Shown piece by piece: positions 7,910-16,633 of a DNA stretch of 64,000 bases (positions within the stretch are counted from its first letter, which is position 1; every line of letters begins with the position of its first letter). The notes beneath the pieces were generated by a model. The model was not told the DNA's origin and did no database searches. It worked only from the letters and a program-made list of their open reading frames with translations. A program made the position numbers and the translations under genes. Source of the DNA: Alteromonas sp. LMIT006 (GTDB lineage Bacteria; Pseudomonadota; Gammaproteobacteria; Enterobacterales; Alteromonadaceae); the NCBI RefSeq assembly GCF_024300645.1, contig NZ_CP101291.1, positions 620,001 to 684,000 on the forward strand, read 5' to 3'.

Positions 7910-10501
7910 ATGTCTGCATCACTTAGTAAAGAACAACCTAGTTCACAACAAACTACACAAAAAACTACACAAAAAATCATCGTCGTCGGCAACGGTATGG
8001 TCGGCCATAAGTTTATTGAGACATTAGTGAACAGCCCTGAAGCCGCTCATTTCTCGGTGACGACGTTTTCTGAAGAGCCACGTCTCGCTTACGACCGAGT
8101 TCAATTATCGAGTTACTTTGCCGGTAAGACCGTCGAGGATTTGATGATGACCTCTGAGGCTTATTACGACGAGCACGGGGTAAAATATTTAATCAATGAC
8201 AAGGTCGAGTACATCGACCGCGTAGCCAAAATCATCACCACAGTCAACGGGATCACTGAATCCTACGACAAACTCATCCTAGCGACAGGATCTTTCCCTT
8301 TTGTCCCGCCGATTCCGGGCAAAGACCAAGCACATTGTTTGGTGTATCGCACCATTGAAGATCTCGAGGCCATCACCGCATCCGCTGAACAAAGTGAAGT
8401 CGGAGTAGTTGTGGGCGGTGGTTTACTGGGGCTTGAGTGTGCCAATGCCTTGCATAATCTCAAACTCACCTCGCATGTCGTGGAGTTCGCGCCTCAATTA
8501 ATGGCCGTGCAGGTGGACGAAGGGGGCGGTGCCCTGTTACGAGAAAAAATCGAAGCTTTAGGGGTGAGTGTTCACACCGGTAAAAACACCACTGAAATCG
8601 TCGCCGGTGACTCTCGTCGCTATCGCATGAACTTTGCCGATGGCACGCATTTAGAAACGGATATGATTGTATTTTCAGCCGGCATTCGTCCGCAAGATGA
8701 GTTAGCCCGTCAGTTCGATCTTGAGCTCGGCGAGCGTGGTGGCATTGTCATCAATGACCATTGCCAAACCTCCGATCCCGATATCTATGCGATTGGCGAA
8801 TGCGCGTTGTGGCAGAATCGGATCTTCGGTCTCGTCGCCCCTGGCTACAGCATGGCCAAAGCCGCCGTGTCTCACTTAACGGGTGGGGACATCCTATTCC
8901 AAGGCGCGGACATGAGTACTAAGCTCAAACTCATGGGCGTGGATGTGGGCAGTATCGGCGATACCCATGCGCGCACGGAAGGCGCGTTAACCTATACCTA
9001 TTTTAATCAACCAGAAGGGGTGTACAAACGCCTTGTAGTATCCCCAGATAACACCAAGTTACTCGGTGCAGTACTGATTGGTGATACCGACAATTACGGG
9101 ACGTTATTACCGATGATGTTAGAAGGCATGGACTTGCCTGAACAACCAGAAACGCTGATTTTACCTGCCATAGAAGGCGTAGACAGTGCACTAGGTGTGG
9201 CAGCATTACCCGATTCCGCGCAAATTTGTTCATGCCACGACGTCTCCAAAGGCGATATCGCCGCAGCCGTTGCCGATGGCGCGACCGATGTTGCCAGTTT
9301 GAAATCTTGCACCAAAGCAGGCACAGGTTGTGGCGGTTGTGTCACCATGATGGGACAGGTGCTTAACAGTGAATTAGAAAAAATGGGCGTCGAAGTCAAC
9401 GACCATCTTTGTGAGCACTTTGCATACTCGCGCCAAGAGTTGTTCGATATTATTCGCACCAAAAAAATCCGCACTTTTGCCGAACTCATCGAGCAATATG
9501 GTTCAGGCATGGGTTGTATGACTTGTAAACCGGCCGTTGGCTCGATGCTGGCAACCTATTGGAACGAGTATGTCCTAGCGGATGACCATATTCATCTGCA
9601 GGACACCAACGATATTTTTTTGGCGAATATGCAAAAAGACGGCACCTACTCAGTGGTGCCTAGAATCGCCGCAGGTGAAATTACCCCCGACGGTTTGATC
9701 ACGCTCGGTGAAATTGGCAAAAAATACGACCTCTACACCAAAATCACCGGCGGTCAGCGGATTGATTTTTTTGGCGCGCAATTGCACGAACTTCCCATGA
9801 TTTGGCAAGAACTTACCGATGCAGGGTTTGAAACCGGTCATGCCTATGGCAAATCTCTGCGCACCGTCAAATCATGTGTCGGCAGCACTTGGTGTCGGTA
9901 CGGTATGCTGGATTCGGTTTCCATGGCCGTCTTATTAGAAATGCGCTACAAAGGCTTGCGCTCACCACACAAACTCAAAATGGCGGTCTCAGGGTGCACC
10001 CGCGAGTGCGCCGAAGCACAAGGCAAGGACATTGGTGTGATCGCCACGGATAAAGGTTGGAACTTATATGTCTGTGGTAACGGTGGGATGAAACCCCGTC
10101 ACGCTGATTTATTTGCGTCCGATCTCGATGACACGACCTTGTTGCAATACATTGATCGCATCTTGATGTTTTATTGCCGTACCGCGGACCGCCTACAGCG
10201 TACTTCAACTTGGATGGACAATATGGAAGGTGGCTTAGCGTATCTCAAGAGTGTCATCATCGATGATAAATTGGCTATTGGTGCTGAGTTAGAGGCGGAC
10301 ATGGCGCGTGTCATTGACACCTACGAATGCGAATGGAAAAAAACTTTGCAATCACCTGAGCGTTTAAAGCGTTTTGCCCATTTTATTAACTCGGATGCGA
10401 CCGATGATAGCTTAGCCTATGAACCAGACCGCGGTCAGAATAAAGCGCGCATTGCAACCAAACCCGTTGCAGAGCTGATTCCAATTACCGTTGCCAAATA
10501 A
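7910..10501 (+). CDS. nirB: Assimilatory NAD(P)H nitrite reductase, large subunit
   Basis: Cytoplasmic siroheme enzyme reducing nitrite to ammonium with six electrons from NAD(P)H. Start at 7910 chosen for the AAGAGGA nine bases upstream; it gives 863 aa. In order: FAD/NAD-binding domain (VVGNGMVG near residue 22; VGVVVGGGLLGLE near 168), BFD-like [2Fe-2S] domain (Cys440/442 in ICSCHDV, then GTGCGGC), a second Cys pair region (GMGCMTC), and the sulfite/nitrite reductase half with CVGSTWC (from Cys656) and GCTRECAEA binding the [4Fe-4S]-siroheme. nirD follows after 32 bases. Expression should need sigma-54/NtrC and the leader hairpins. Confidence 0.96.
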   Translation: MSASLSKEQPSSQQTTQKTTQKIIVVGNGMVGHKFIETLVNSPEAAHFSVTTFSEEPRLAYDRVQLSSYFAGKTVEDLMMTSEAYYDEHGVKYLINDKVEYIDRVAKIITTVNGITESYDKLILATGSFPFVPPIPGKDQAHCLVYRTIEDLEAITASAEQSEVGVVVGGGLLGLECANALHNLKLTSHVVEFAPQLMAVQVDEGGGALLREKIEALGVSVHTGKNTTEIVAGDSRRYRMNFADGTHLETDMIVFSAGIRPQDELARQFDLELGERGGIVINDHCQTSDPDIYAIGECALWQNRIFGLVAPGYSMAKAAVSHLTGGDILFQGADMSTKLKLMGVDVGSIGDTHARTEGALTYTYFNQPEGVYKRLVVSPDNTKLLGAVLIGDTDNYGTLLPMMLEGMDLPEQPETLILPAIEGVDSALGVAALPDSAQICSCHDVSKGDIAAAVADGATDVASLKSCTKAGTGCGGCVTMMGQVLNSELEKMGVEVNDHLCEHFAYSRQELFDIIRTKKIRTFAELIEQYGSGMGCMTCKPAVGSMLATYWNEYVLADDHIHLQDTNDIFLANMQKDGTYSVVPRIAAGEITPDGLITLGEIGKKYDLYTKITGGQRIDFFGAQLHELPMIWQELTDAGFETGHAYGKSLRTVKSCVGSTWCRYGMLDSVSMAVLLEMRYKGLRSPHKLKMAVSGCTRECAEAQGKDIGVIATDKGWNLYVCGNGGMKPRHADLFASDLDDTTLLQYIDRILMFYCRTADRLQRTSTWMDNMEGGLAYLKSVIIDDKLAIGAELEADMARVIDTYECEWKKTLQSPERLKRFAHFINSDATDDSLAYEPDRGQNKARIATKPVAELIPITVAK

Positions 10502-10533
10502 CGCCTGGATCAAACACATTAAGGAGCCAAACT

Positions 10534-10875
10534 ATGTTAGCCAATTCACCACAAAACGACCTTTGGGAAACTGTATGCACGCTAGATGACATCACGCCAT
10601 TTACTGGCGTGTGTGCGCTTGTCGGTAAGGAACAAGTTGCCATTTTTCGCACGAGCGAAGATCAATTATACGCGGTACAAAACTACTGCCCACACGGTAA
10701 AGCAAGCGTTTTATCGCGAGGTTTAGTCGGCACCATTGGCGAGCAAATCGTCGTAGCCAGCCCCTTGTACAAACAGCAATACAACTTAGTCACTGGAGAG
10801 TGTTTAGACGATCCAGAGATCAGCCTCAAAACCTTTTCGGTTCGCCTAGAGAATGGGGCCGTGCAGGTTAGGTGA
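10534..10875 (+). CDS. nirD: Nitrite reductase small subunit (Rieske-like)
   Basis: A 113-aa NirD with a Rieske-type fold. Consistent with the NirD branch, most of the cluster ligands of true Rieske proteins are absent: the first box reads NYCPHGKA and the second is replaced by VASPLYKQQYNLVTGECLDD. It supports NirB in nitrite reduction. AAGGAGCC precedes the ATG at good spacing. No terminator is evident after it; the toxin-antitoxin pair begins about 100 bases downstream. Confidence 0.92.
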   Translation: MLANSPQNDLWETVCTLDDITPFTGVCALVGKEQVAIFRTSEDQLYAVQNYCPHGKASVLSRGLVGTIGEQIVVASPLYKQQYNLVTGECLDDPEISLKTFSVRLENGAVQVR

Positions 10876-10934
10876 GTGGACAGATAACCCTCATTACCGA
10901 TCGTTAGAACAGCATACAAGTACAAGTCAATTTG

Positions 10935-10949
10935 ATAACATTTTGTTAT
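10935..10949 (+). promoter_or_regulatory. Inverted repeat upstream of the HigBA-like pair
   Basis: ATAACA-TTT-TGTTAT, a perfect six-base inverted repeat 28 bases before the toxin ATG, overlapping TTGTTA (10943-10948), which could act as a -35 with TAACTA at 10965-10970. Probably the autoregulatory operator of the antitoxin; inferred. Confidence 0.4.
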
Positions 10950-10977
10950 TGATTTTGCCACGCCTAACTATTCGGTA

Positions 10978-11310
10978 ATGAAAACATTCAAATTTATCAA
11001 TAACCAATCCAAGAAAGAATTCTTAGCATTACCGTCCAAAACTAGAAAACGTTTCGCCAATGATCTCAATGCGATTTGCCAAAACAAACTACCATTTAGC
11101 AAGTTCAAACACCTCAAAGAAAGTGTTGGAGTGGGAGCGGTAGAGTTGATTGAAAACGGCAGGCCTGCTTATAGAACGATTTATGTGGCAAAATTTTCAG
11201 ATGCCGTTTTCATTCTTCACTCCTTTACCAAGACAACCAATGGCGTCGACAAACAGGCTTTAGATACTGCAAAAAAAAGGTACAAGCTCATGAAAAAGTT
11301 AACACCTTAA
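10978..11310 (+). CDS. HigB/Gp49-like toxin of a type II toxin-antitoxin pair
   Basis: A 110-aa basic protein of the phage-derived Gp49-like/HigB group (RelE superfamily), usually ribosome-dependent mRNA interferases. Seen: LPSKTRKRFANDL, FSKFKHLKES, a central strand region with ENGRPAYRTIYVAKF, then FILHSFTKTTNGVDKQALDTAKKRY, the common C-terminal helix of the family. The toxin gene precedes the antitoxin, as in higBA loci. It separates nirBD from nrtABC and has its own AT-rich flanks, which suggests later insertion into the nitrate cluster. Confidence 0.8.
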   Translation: MKTFKFINNQSKKEFLALPSKTRKRFANDLNAICQNKLPFSKFKHLKESVGVGAVELIENGRPAYRTIYVAKFSDAVFILHSFTKTTNGVDKQALDTAKKRYKLMKKLTP

Positions 11311-11380
11311 TATATCAGCGCTTGTATATATATCAATATAGGAATATCATCAAAAGACTTTATTAAATGAGAAACTAATC

Positions 11381-11689
11381 ATGATCCTCGAATTTTCAAA
11401 CATTTTTGATTCAATCACTGACGACAAAGCTGAAGCATCAGAACTACAAACTCGTTCTGACTTAATGATTGCAATCCGGGACATCATCAAAGCAAATGGA
11501 TGGACCCAAGTCCAGGCGGCGAAACACCTTGGTTTGACACAGCCCAGAGTGAGCGATCTAGTCAATGGCCGTATTGAAAAATTCAGCATCGACAAGTTGA
11601 TGAACTGCCTATATCAAGTTGGGTTCCGATTTAAACCGGTGTATCAAAACAACACTCTCACCATGACTGTGGAAAAAGTCTCGCTTTAA
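11381..11689 (+). CDS. HigA/XRE-family antitoxin
   Basis: A 102-aa protein with a helix-turn-helix at about residues 30-65: IRDIIKANGWTQVQAAKHLGLTQPRVSDLVNGRIEKFSIDKL. This TQ..VSDL..G+I.KFS pattern is typical of XRE antitoxins paired with Gp49-like toxins. It follows the toxin by 70 bases, an unusually long gap containing AT repeats (tatatatatcaatata), so it may have its own promoter. It is expected to neutralise the toxin and repress the pair through an upstream operator. Confidence 0.8.
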   Translation: MILEFSNIFDSITDDKAEASELQTRSDLMIAIRDIIKANGWTQVQAAKHLGLTQPRVSDLVNGRIEKFSIDKLMNCLYQVGFRFKPVYQNNTLTMTVEKVSL

Positions 11690-11793
11690 CTCGCGCCCCA
11701 TAACAGTGCACACCTGCCCCAGCAGGACTCAATCAAATCGCCCTCCTTCGTTCATACAAACATAAAACATAACAAAAACAGTATCTTACAACA

Positions 11794-11809
11794 TGGCACC
11801 ATATCTGCT
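11794..11809 (+). promoter_or_regulatory. Sigma-54 promoter of the nrt-mod-moa operon
   Basis: TGGCACC-ATAT-CTGCT with GG at 11795-11796 and GC at 11807-11808, ten bases between. It matches the -24/-12 consensus except for one -12 position. The start site would fall near 11820, just before the leader hairpins. An imperfect TGCAC half-site at 11707 is the only enhancer-like sequence upstream. Confidence 0.75.
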
Positions 11810-11828
11810 AACTCTATTGTAGTTTCAA

Positions 11829-11860
11829 AACACAGTGTTGTGTTCACAGGCAAAGTCGCC
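11829..11860 (+). promoter_or_regulatory. ANTAR-responsive tandem hexaloop leader upstream of nrtA
   Basis: Hairpin 1 is AACAC-AGTGTT-GTGTT (11829-11844) and hairpin 2 is GGC-AAAGTC-GCC (11849-11860), separated by four bases. Both six-base loops have A at position 1 and G at position 4, as in the RNA motif bound by ANTAR antiterminators such as NasR and EutV. Hairpin 2 uses GCC at 11858-11860, which is also the base of the following terminator stem. The two structures therefore exclude each other: protein-stabilised hairpins would allow read-through. Confidence 0.8.
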
Positions 11861-11892
11861 ACTTCTCGCATCTGCGGGAAGTGGCTTTTTTT
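11858..11892 (+). terminator. Leader attenuator terminator before nrtA
   Basis: A twelve-pair stem GCCACTTCTCGC (11858-11869) / GCGGGAAGTGGC (11874-11885), with one G-T pair and the four-base loop ATCT, followed by seven T (11886-11892). It is a textbook intrinsic terminator lying between the promoter and the gene, so it acts as a conditional attenuator. Confidence 0.9.
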
Positions 11893-11930
11893 GTTTTGGG
11901 CACAGACGAATTAGACAATTGGAGATAACC

Positions 11931-13319
11931 ATGTCCCTCAACCATACTCGAGTTGGCAAGCTTGCCAGCAACCTTTTGACCAGTGTTGCAATCGTCACCG
12001 CTGCCTTGTCGTACAGCGCACATGCTGAATTAGGCTACCCTGAAAAAGAAGAGCTGACCTTTGGTTTTATTAAACTCACCGATATGGCGCCGATCGCGGT
12101 CGCTTATGAAAATGGTTATTTTGAGGACGAAGGTTTGTACGTCACCATCGAAGCGCAAGCCAACTGGAAAGTGCTTTTAGATGGGGTCATTGATGGGCGT
12201 TTGGATGGTGCTCACATGCTTGCCGGCCAGCCCATCGCCGCCACGATTGGATATGGCACCAAAGCAGAGATCATTACACCGTTCTCAATGGACCTAAACG
12301 GCAATGCCATAACAGTTTCAAATGATATTTGGGAAGAAATGAAACCCAATATTCCAAAGATGGACGACGGACGCCCCGTTCACCCAATCAAAGCAGATGC
12401 GCTCAAACCCGTTGTGCAAAAATACATAGACAACGGCAAGCCTTTTAACATGGGCATGGTCTTTCCAGTATCGACACACAACTATGAATTGCGTTATTGG
12501 TTAGCAGCGGGGGGAATTCACCCAGGTTATTACGCGCCGCACAAAGGCGACACATCAGGCAAAATTGACGCCCAAGCTTTATTATCTGTAACCCCCCCAC
12601 CGCAAATGCCAGCCACCTTAGAAGCGGGTACTATATACGGTTACTGTGTGGGTGAGCCGTGGAACCAACAAGCCGTATTTAAAGGGATTGGTGTACCCGT
12701 CGTCACTGATTATGAGATCTGGAAGGACAACCCAGAAAAAGTCTTCGGCATCACCAAAGCCTTCTCTGAAAAATACCCCAACACCACGATTCGCTTAACT
12801 CGTGCTTTGATCCGCGCCGCCATTTGGTTAGATGAGAACAACAACGCCAACCGCAAAGAAGCCGTCAAAATTCTCGCCAAATCAGAATATGTGGGCGCTG
12901 ACTATGAAGTGATCGCAAACTCAATGACGGGGACGTTTGAATACGAAAAAGGCGACAAACGCGATGTCCCTGATTTTAATGTGTTCTTCCGTTACAACGC
13001 GACCTATCCATACTATTCCGATGCGATTTGGTATCTCACACAAATGCGTCGCTGGGGCCAAATCAGTGAAGGCAAATCGGACGATTGGTACCTAGATGTT
13101 GCCAAGAAAGTCTATCGTCCTGACATTTACATGAAAGCAGTTGAATCATTAATTGCAGAAGACATAGTGCCAGCCGCGATGTTTACTAGCCTTGATGGTG
13201 TGACAGGCTTTAGAGCACCGCAAACCCACTTTATTGACAACATCGTCTATGACGGCACTAAGCCCAACGAATACATCGACAAATTCGCCATTGGCTTAAA
13301 GTCACAACAACAACTGTAA
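11931..13319 (+). CDS. nrtA: Nitrate ABC transporter, periplasmic substrate-binding protein
   Basis: A 462-aa NrtA/NasF-type binding protein capturing nitrate in the periplasm. Start at 11931 chosen for GGAG seven bases upstream and because it opens a clean signal peptide ending SYSAHA before ELGYPEK. Seen: [27 protein letters not shown], the hallmark start of the nitrate/taurine-type fold; [23 protein letters not shown], part of the ligand pocket; and [10 protein letters not shown]. The signal peptide separates it from cytoplasmic NasS, its regulatory paralogue. It is the first gene of nrtABC-modABC-moaBCDE, behind the sigma-54 promoter and attenuator. Confidence 0.93.
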   Translation: MSLNHTRVGKLASNLLTSVAIVTAALSYSAHAELGYPEKEELTFGFIKLTDMAPIAVAYENGYFEDEGLYVTIEAQANWKVLLDGVIDGRLDGAHMLAGQPIAATIGYGTKAEIITPFSMDLNGNAITVSNDIWEEMKPNIPKMDDGRPVHPIKADALKPVVQKYIDNGKPFNMGMVFPVSTHNYELRYWLAAGGIHPGYYAPHKGDTSGKIDAQALLSVTPPPQMPATLEAGTIYGYCVGEPWNQQAVFKGIGVPVVTDYEIWKDNPEKVFGITKAFSEKYPNTTIRLTRALIRAAIWLDENNNANRKEAVKILAKSEYVGADYEVIANSMTGTFEYEKGDKRDVPDFNVFFRYNATYPYYSDAIWYLTQMRRWGQISEGKSDDWYLDVAKKVYRPDIYMKAVESLIAEDIVPAAMFTSLDGVTGFRAPQTHFIDNIVYDGTKPNEYIDKFAIGLKSQQQL

Positions 13320-13327
13320 CAAACTGG

Positions 13328-13359
13328 GAGCAGGTGCGGTGCGGTGCACCTACCTGCTC
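13328..13359 (+). other. Intercistronic hairpin between nrtA and nrtB
   Basis: GAGCAGGT (13328-13335) pairs with ACCTGCTC (13352-13359); the 16-base interval holds a tandem GGTGC repeat and the palindrome GGTGCACC. No T-run follows. Such hairpins after binding-protein genes often protect the upstream mRNA, giving more binding protein than permease; that role is inferred. Confidence 0.55.
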
Positions 13360-13377
13360 AAGCAGTGAGGAATTCCC

Positions 13378-14376
13378 ATGCCAAATATTATTTCTGATTT
13401 TACGACCTCACGTTACGACGTGGGCTTTCAGGCAAAATTGCCACCAGTGTTACAAACATTCATCAAATCTGTCAGCTTGCCCATTTTGGGGCTTGCGGTG
13501 TTTATTTTGCTCTGGTCATTTGGTGCCAGCAAAATTGACACATCGCTAGGTAAATTCCCTGGCCCACAAGCGGTAGCCGAACAAGTTGTGAATCTCATTG
13601 ATGAGCATCAAGCTTCTCGCGCTAAGGAAGCCGCTTTTTATGAACGTCAAGAACAACGCAATGCCGACCGCATAGCCAAAGATCCCAACTATGTTCCCAA
13701 AACACGCGCCTTCACCGGAAAAGAAACTTTCATCGACCAAATTGGCACAAGCTTAGTGACAGTGATGAGCGGGTTTGTGCTCGCCGCCGTCATCGCCATT
13801 CCTCTTGGTATAGCCATTGGCCTGAGTAAGTCTCTGAACACGGCCATCAACCCGATTATTCAGATTTTTAAGCCAGTGTCCCCTTTGGCCTGGTTGCCAC
13901 TGGTGACCATGGTGGTCAGTGCCTTGTATGTCAGTACTGACCCTATGTTTGCCAAATCTTACATCGTCTCTTTGATCACTGTGACCTTGTGTTGTTTGTG
14001 GCCAATGGTCATGAATACCTCGGTGGGCGTCGCGTCACTGAATTCGGACTGGACCAACGTGTCTCGTGTCTTGCGCTTACCCACCTTGACTCACATTCGC
14101 AAAATCGTACTGCCCGCCTCAGTACCAGCGATTTTTACTGGGATGCGTTTATCGCTAGGGATCGCATGGATGGTGCTTATCGCCGCTGAAATGCTCGCGC
14201 AAAACCCTGGCTTAGGCAAATTTGTGTGGGATGAATTCCAAAACGGTAGCTCCTCTTCACTGAGCCGCATTATGACCGCCGTCATTGTGATTGGCATCAT
14301 CGGCTTTATGCTCGACCGTTCAATGCTCCTGTTACAACGCTGGTTGTCGTGGGACAAATCAACTCAAATTCGCTAG
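13378..14376 (+). CDS. nrtB: Nitrate ABC transporter permease
   Basis: A 332-aa inner-membrane permease of the NrtB/SsuC family. Seen: an N-terminal membrane segment (about residues 30-50), a long charged periplasmic loop (EQQERNADRIAKDPNYVPKTRAF) typical of the nitrate branch, then five membrane segments, with the ATPase-coupling EAA-like loop near residues 220-240 (NVSRVLRLPTLTHIRKIVLPASVPAIFTGMRLSLG). GAGGAATTCCC precedes the ATG. nrtC follows ten bases after the stop. Confidence 0.93.
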   Translation: MPNIISDFTTSRYDVGFQAKLPPVLQTFIKSVSLPILGLAVFILLWSFGASKIDTSLGKFPGPQAVAEQVVNLIDEHQASRAKEAAFYERQEQRNADRIAKDPNYVPKTRAFTGKETFIDQIGTSLVTVMSGFVLAAVIAIPLGIAIGLSKSLNTAINPIIQIFKPVSPLAWLPLVTMVVSALYVSTDPMFAKSYIVSLITVTLCCLWPMVMNTSVGVASLNSDWTNVSRVLRLPTLTHIRKIVLPASVPAIFTGMRLSLGIAWMVLIAAEMLAQNPGLGKFVWDEFQNGSSSSLSRIMTAVIVIGIIGFMLDRSMLLLQRWLSWDKSTQIR

Positions 14377-14385
14377 GAGACTATC

Positions 14386-15225
14386 ATGGAACCATTATTA
14401 AACATCAGCAAAATCGACATGGTATTTCCCACACCTAAAGGCAATTTTACCGCGCTAAAAGACGTTGACTTACAAATCCAAAAAGGCGAGTTCATCTCGT
14501 TAATTGGTCACTCAGGGTGCGGTAAATCCACTGTGCTCAATGTGGTGGCAGGTCTCTATAACGCGACCAAGGGTGGCGTCATTTTGAGTGGTCGGGAAGT
14601 GCTTGAGCCCGGCCCCGACCGAGCTGTGGTGTTTCAAAACCACTCTTTGTTGCCATGGCTGACCGCTTATCAGAATGTCGAACTTGCCGTGGACCAAGTG
14701 TTTGCTAACAGCAAAACCCCAGCTGAGAAAAAAGACTGGATCGAACACAATCTTAAGCTAGTGCACATGGATCATGCGATGCACAAACGTCCCGATGAGA
14801 TCTCAGGCGGGATGAAACAACGTGTGGGTATTGCCCGTGCTTTGGCCATGCAACCCGAAGTGTTACTCATGGACGAACCGTTTGGCGCACTCGATGCGTT
14901 AACCCGGGCGCACATGCAAGACTCGTTAATGGAAATTCAAGAAGAACTGAACAATACCGTGATCATGATCACACACGACGTGGATGAGGCCGTGTTACTT
15001 TCAGATCGCATCGTGATGATGACGAATGGTCCAGCGGCGACTATAGGTGAAATTCTCCATGTGGATTTACCCAGACCGCGTGAGCGATTAGCGCTGGCAG
15101 AAGATCCACAATACAACCACTATCGCTCTGAGGTATTAACCTTTTTGTATGAAAAACAGCGTAAAGTGGAGCCTATTGCTTCGAAAATAAAGTCAACGGA
15201 CGCGAAAAAGGCTGATGTGGCATAA
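14386..15225 (+). CDS. nrtC: Nitrate ABC transporter ATP-binding protein
   Basis: A 279-aa cytoplasmic ATPase energising NrtAB. Walker A GHSGCGKST (about residue 43), Q-loop VVFQNHSLLPW, signature ISGGMKQR, Walker B VLLMDEPFGALD and switch His in MITHDVDEA are all present. It lacks the extra NrtA-like C-terminal domain of cyanobacterial NrtC and is the size of NrtD/NasD, so the letter of the symbol is a matter of convention. Its last 11 bases overlap the start of modA. Confidence 0.92.
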   Translation: MEPLLNISKIDMVFPTPKGNFTALKDVDLQIQKGEFISLIGHSGCGKSTVLNVVAGLYNATKGGVILSGREVLEPGPDRAVVFQNHSLLPWLTAYQNVELAVDQVFANSKTPAEKKDWIEHNLKLVHMDHAMHKRPDEISGGMKQRVGIARALAMQPEVLLMDEPFGALDALTRAHMQDSLMEIQEELNNTVIMITHDVDEAVLLSDRIVMMTNGPAATIGEILHVDLPRPRERLALAEDPQYNHYRSEVLTFLYEKQRKVEPIASKIKSTDAKKADVA

Positions 15226-15949
15226 CCTTTATATTGGCTTATTCCTCAGTTTCCTTTTGGCAGGGAATGCTTGCGGTCGATCACTCAAAGTGGCGGTCGC
15301 AAGCAATTTTCAACAAGCTGCACATATCATCGGTGAAGAATTTACCCGTCAACACGGGATTGACGTTGACCTGATACCAGGTGCAAGCGGTGTGTTGTAT
15401 GCTCAGATCCAACAAGGCGCGCCCTATGACGTGTTTTTGTCCGCGGATATGGCCTATCCTCAGGCATTGAGTGATAGACAGCTTGCTTCAACCCCTCAGA
15501 TCTACGCCGTTGGGCAACTGGTGTTGTGGACACCAAAGCGTCCACCCGTTGTAAATCATCAACAAACCAAAACCTTGGTGATTGCCGATCCTCAACTCGC
15601 TCCTTATGGGCGCGCGGGGCAAGCCATTATTACTGCTCAAGATCATTCCAATATCCGCATTGTCCACGCACACAATATCAACCATGCGTTTAAGTTAATT
15701 GAAGGCGGGCATGCTGATGGTGGCTATATCGCTTTAAGTCAGCTGCGTTTCGCCCAAGCCCAAGGTAATACAACCAGCACCACCGAGTATTTCAGCGTGA
15801 TCGCAGCAGAGCATCACCCCTCTCTTGAACAAGGTGCGACCATTGTCGCAAACAGCAAACAGCCAAAACTGGCACAAAAATTTCTTACTTTTCTACTCGC
15901 GCCTGAACAACAGGCATATTTGTATCGCATGGGATACGCACAACAGTAG
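15215..15949 (+). CDS. modA: Molybdate ABC transporter, binding protein
   Basis: A 244-aa periplasmic molybdate/tungstate-binding protein. After a short signal peptide (ending NACG-RSLK) it starts with the ModA hallmark LKVAVASNFQQAAHIIGEEF, followed by GASGVLYAQIQQGAPYDVFLSAD (Ser/Thr ligands of the oxyanion pocket) and ADPQLAPYGRAGQ. The C-terminus has the usual FLLAPEQQAYLYRMGY. It starts inside the end of nrtC, which ties molybdate supply to nitrate uptake; NasA is the obvious consumer of the molybdenum. Confidence 0.93.
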   Translation: MWHNLYIGLFLSFLLAGNACGRSLKVAVASNFQQAAHIIGEEFTRQHGIDVDLIPGASGVLYAQIQQGAPYDVFLSADMAYPQALSDRQLASTPQIYAVGQLVLWTPKRPPVVNHQQTKTLVIADPQLAPYGRAGQAIITAQDHSNIRIVHAHNINHAFKLIEGGHADGGYIALSQLRFAQAQGNTTSTTEYFSVIAAEHHPSLEQGATIVANSKQPKLAQKFLTFLLAPEQQAYLYRMGYAQQ

Positions 15950-15958
15950 AGAAATATC

Positions 15959-16633
15959 ATGGTAACCCCGCATTCTGCCTTACTTGTGAGCCTCACGCTT
16001 GCTGTTTGCACGGTGGTGATTTTGTTGATCATCTGCCTACCCGCTGCGTGGTGGCTTGCACAATATCGGGGCAAAGCCAAATCTCTATTGCAAACATTGA
16101 TTACATTACCTTTGGTCTTGCCACCAACGGTATTGGGATTTTATCTATTGGTATTATTAGCACCCAACAGTTATTTGGGTCAATTTTGGCAAACTCTGAC
16201 TGGCTCAACTTTGGCGTTTAGTTTCAGTGGGATATTATTAGGCTCGCTCATTTACTCTTTGCCCTTTGTCATGCAACCCTTAATTCAAGCATTACAACAA
16301 ACGGGGTTGGCTTATTATCAGGTAATGCAAAGTCTAGGGGTGCCTCGTTGGCGTTGCATCTTATTCCACGTACTGCCTGTCTGCAAAGCCAGCATTATCA
16401 CCGCTGCTACTTTAGGTTTTGCTCACACCATGGGCGAGTTTGGCCTCATTTTATTAATTGGGGGCAATATCCCCGGTGAAACGCGTGTGTTATCCGTTGA
16501 GCTATATAACCAAATTATGGTGCTAGATTATGCCAGTGCGCATCAAAGTGCCCTATTACTGCTGGTGACCAGCGCCTTGAGCTTATGGCTATTGTATTGG
16601 TTAAACCCCCAACATTCGATGGTCAAGCTATGA
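15959..16633 (+). CDS. modB: Molybdate ABC transporter permease
   Basis: A 224-aa inner-membrane permease, five or so membrane segments, beginning just after modA. The family motif LPLVLPPTVLGFYLLVLL lies near residue 50 and the coupling loop QSLGVPRWRCILFHVLPVCKASIITAATLGFAHTMGEFG near residues 120-160. Stop and modC start overlap as ATGA. Confidence 0.92.
   Translation: MVTPHSALLVSLTLAVCTVVILLIICLPAAWWLAQYRGKAKSLLQTLITLPLVLPPTVLGFYLLVLLAPNSYLGQFWQTLTGSTLAFSFSGILLGSLIYSLPFVMQPLIQALQQTGLAYYQVMQSLGVPRWRCILFHVLPVCKASIITAATLGFAHTMGEFGLILLIGGNIPGETRVLSVELYNQIMVLDYASAHQSALLLLVTSALSLWLLYWLNPQHSMVKL

Noticed and set aside
7621-7992. Open frames on both strands across the nirB control region
   Set aside because: They cover the NtrC site, sigma-54 promoter and leader hairpins, and resemble no protein.
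11700-11725. Possible NtrC site near GTGCACACCTGCC upstream of nrtA
   Set aside because: Only one half matches the NtrC consensus; spacing and the second arm do not fit.
11810-11824. Possible additional hairpin AACT-CTATTGT-AGTT before the nrtA leader loops
   Set aside because: Seven-base loop, only four pairs, and most of it lies before the predicted start site, so it would not be in the RNA.
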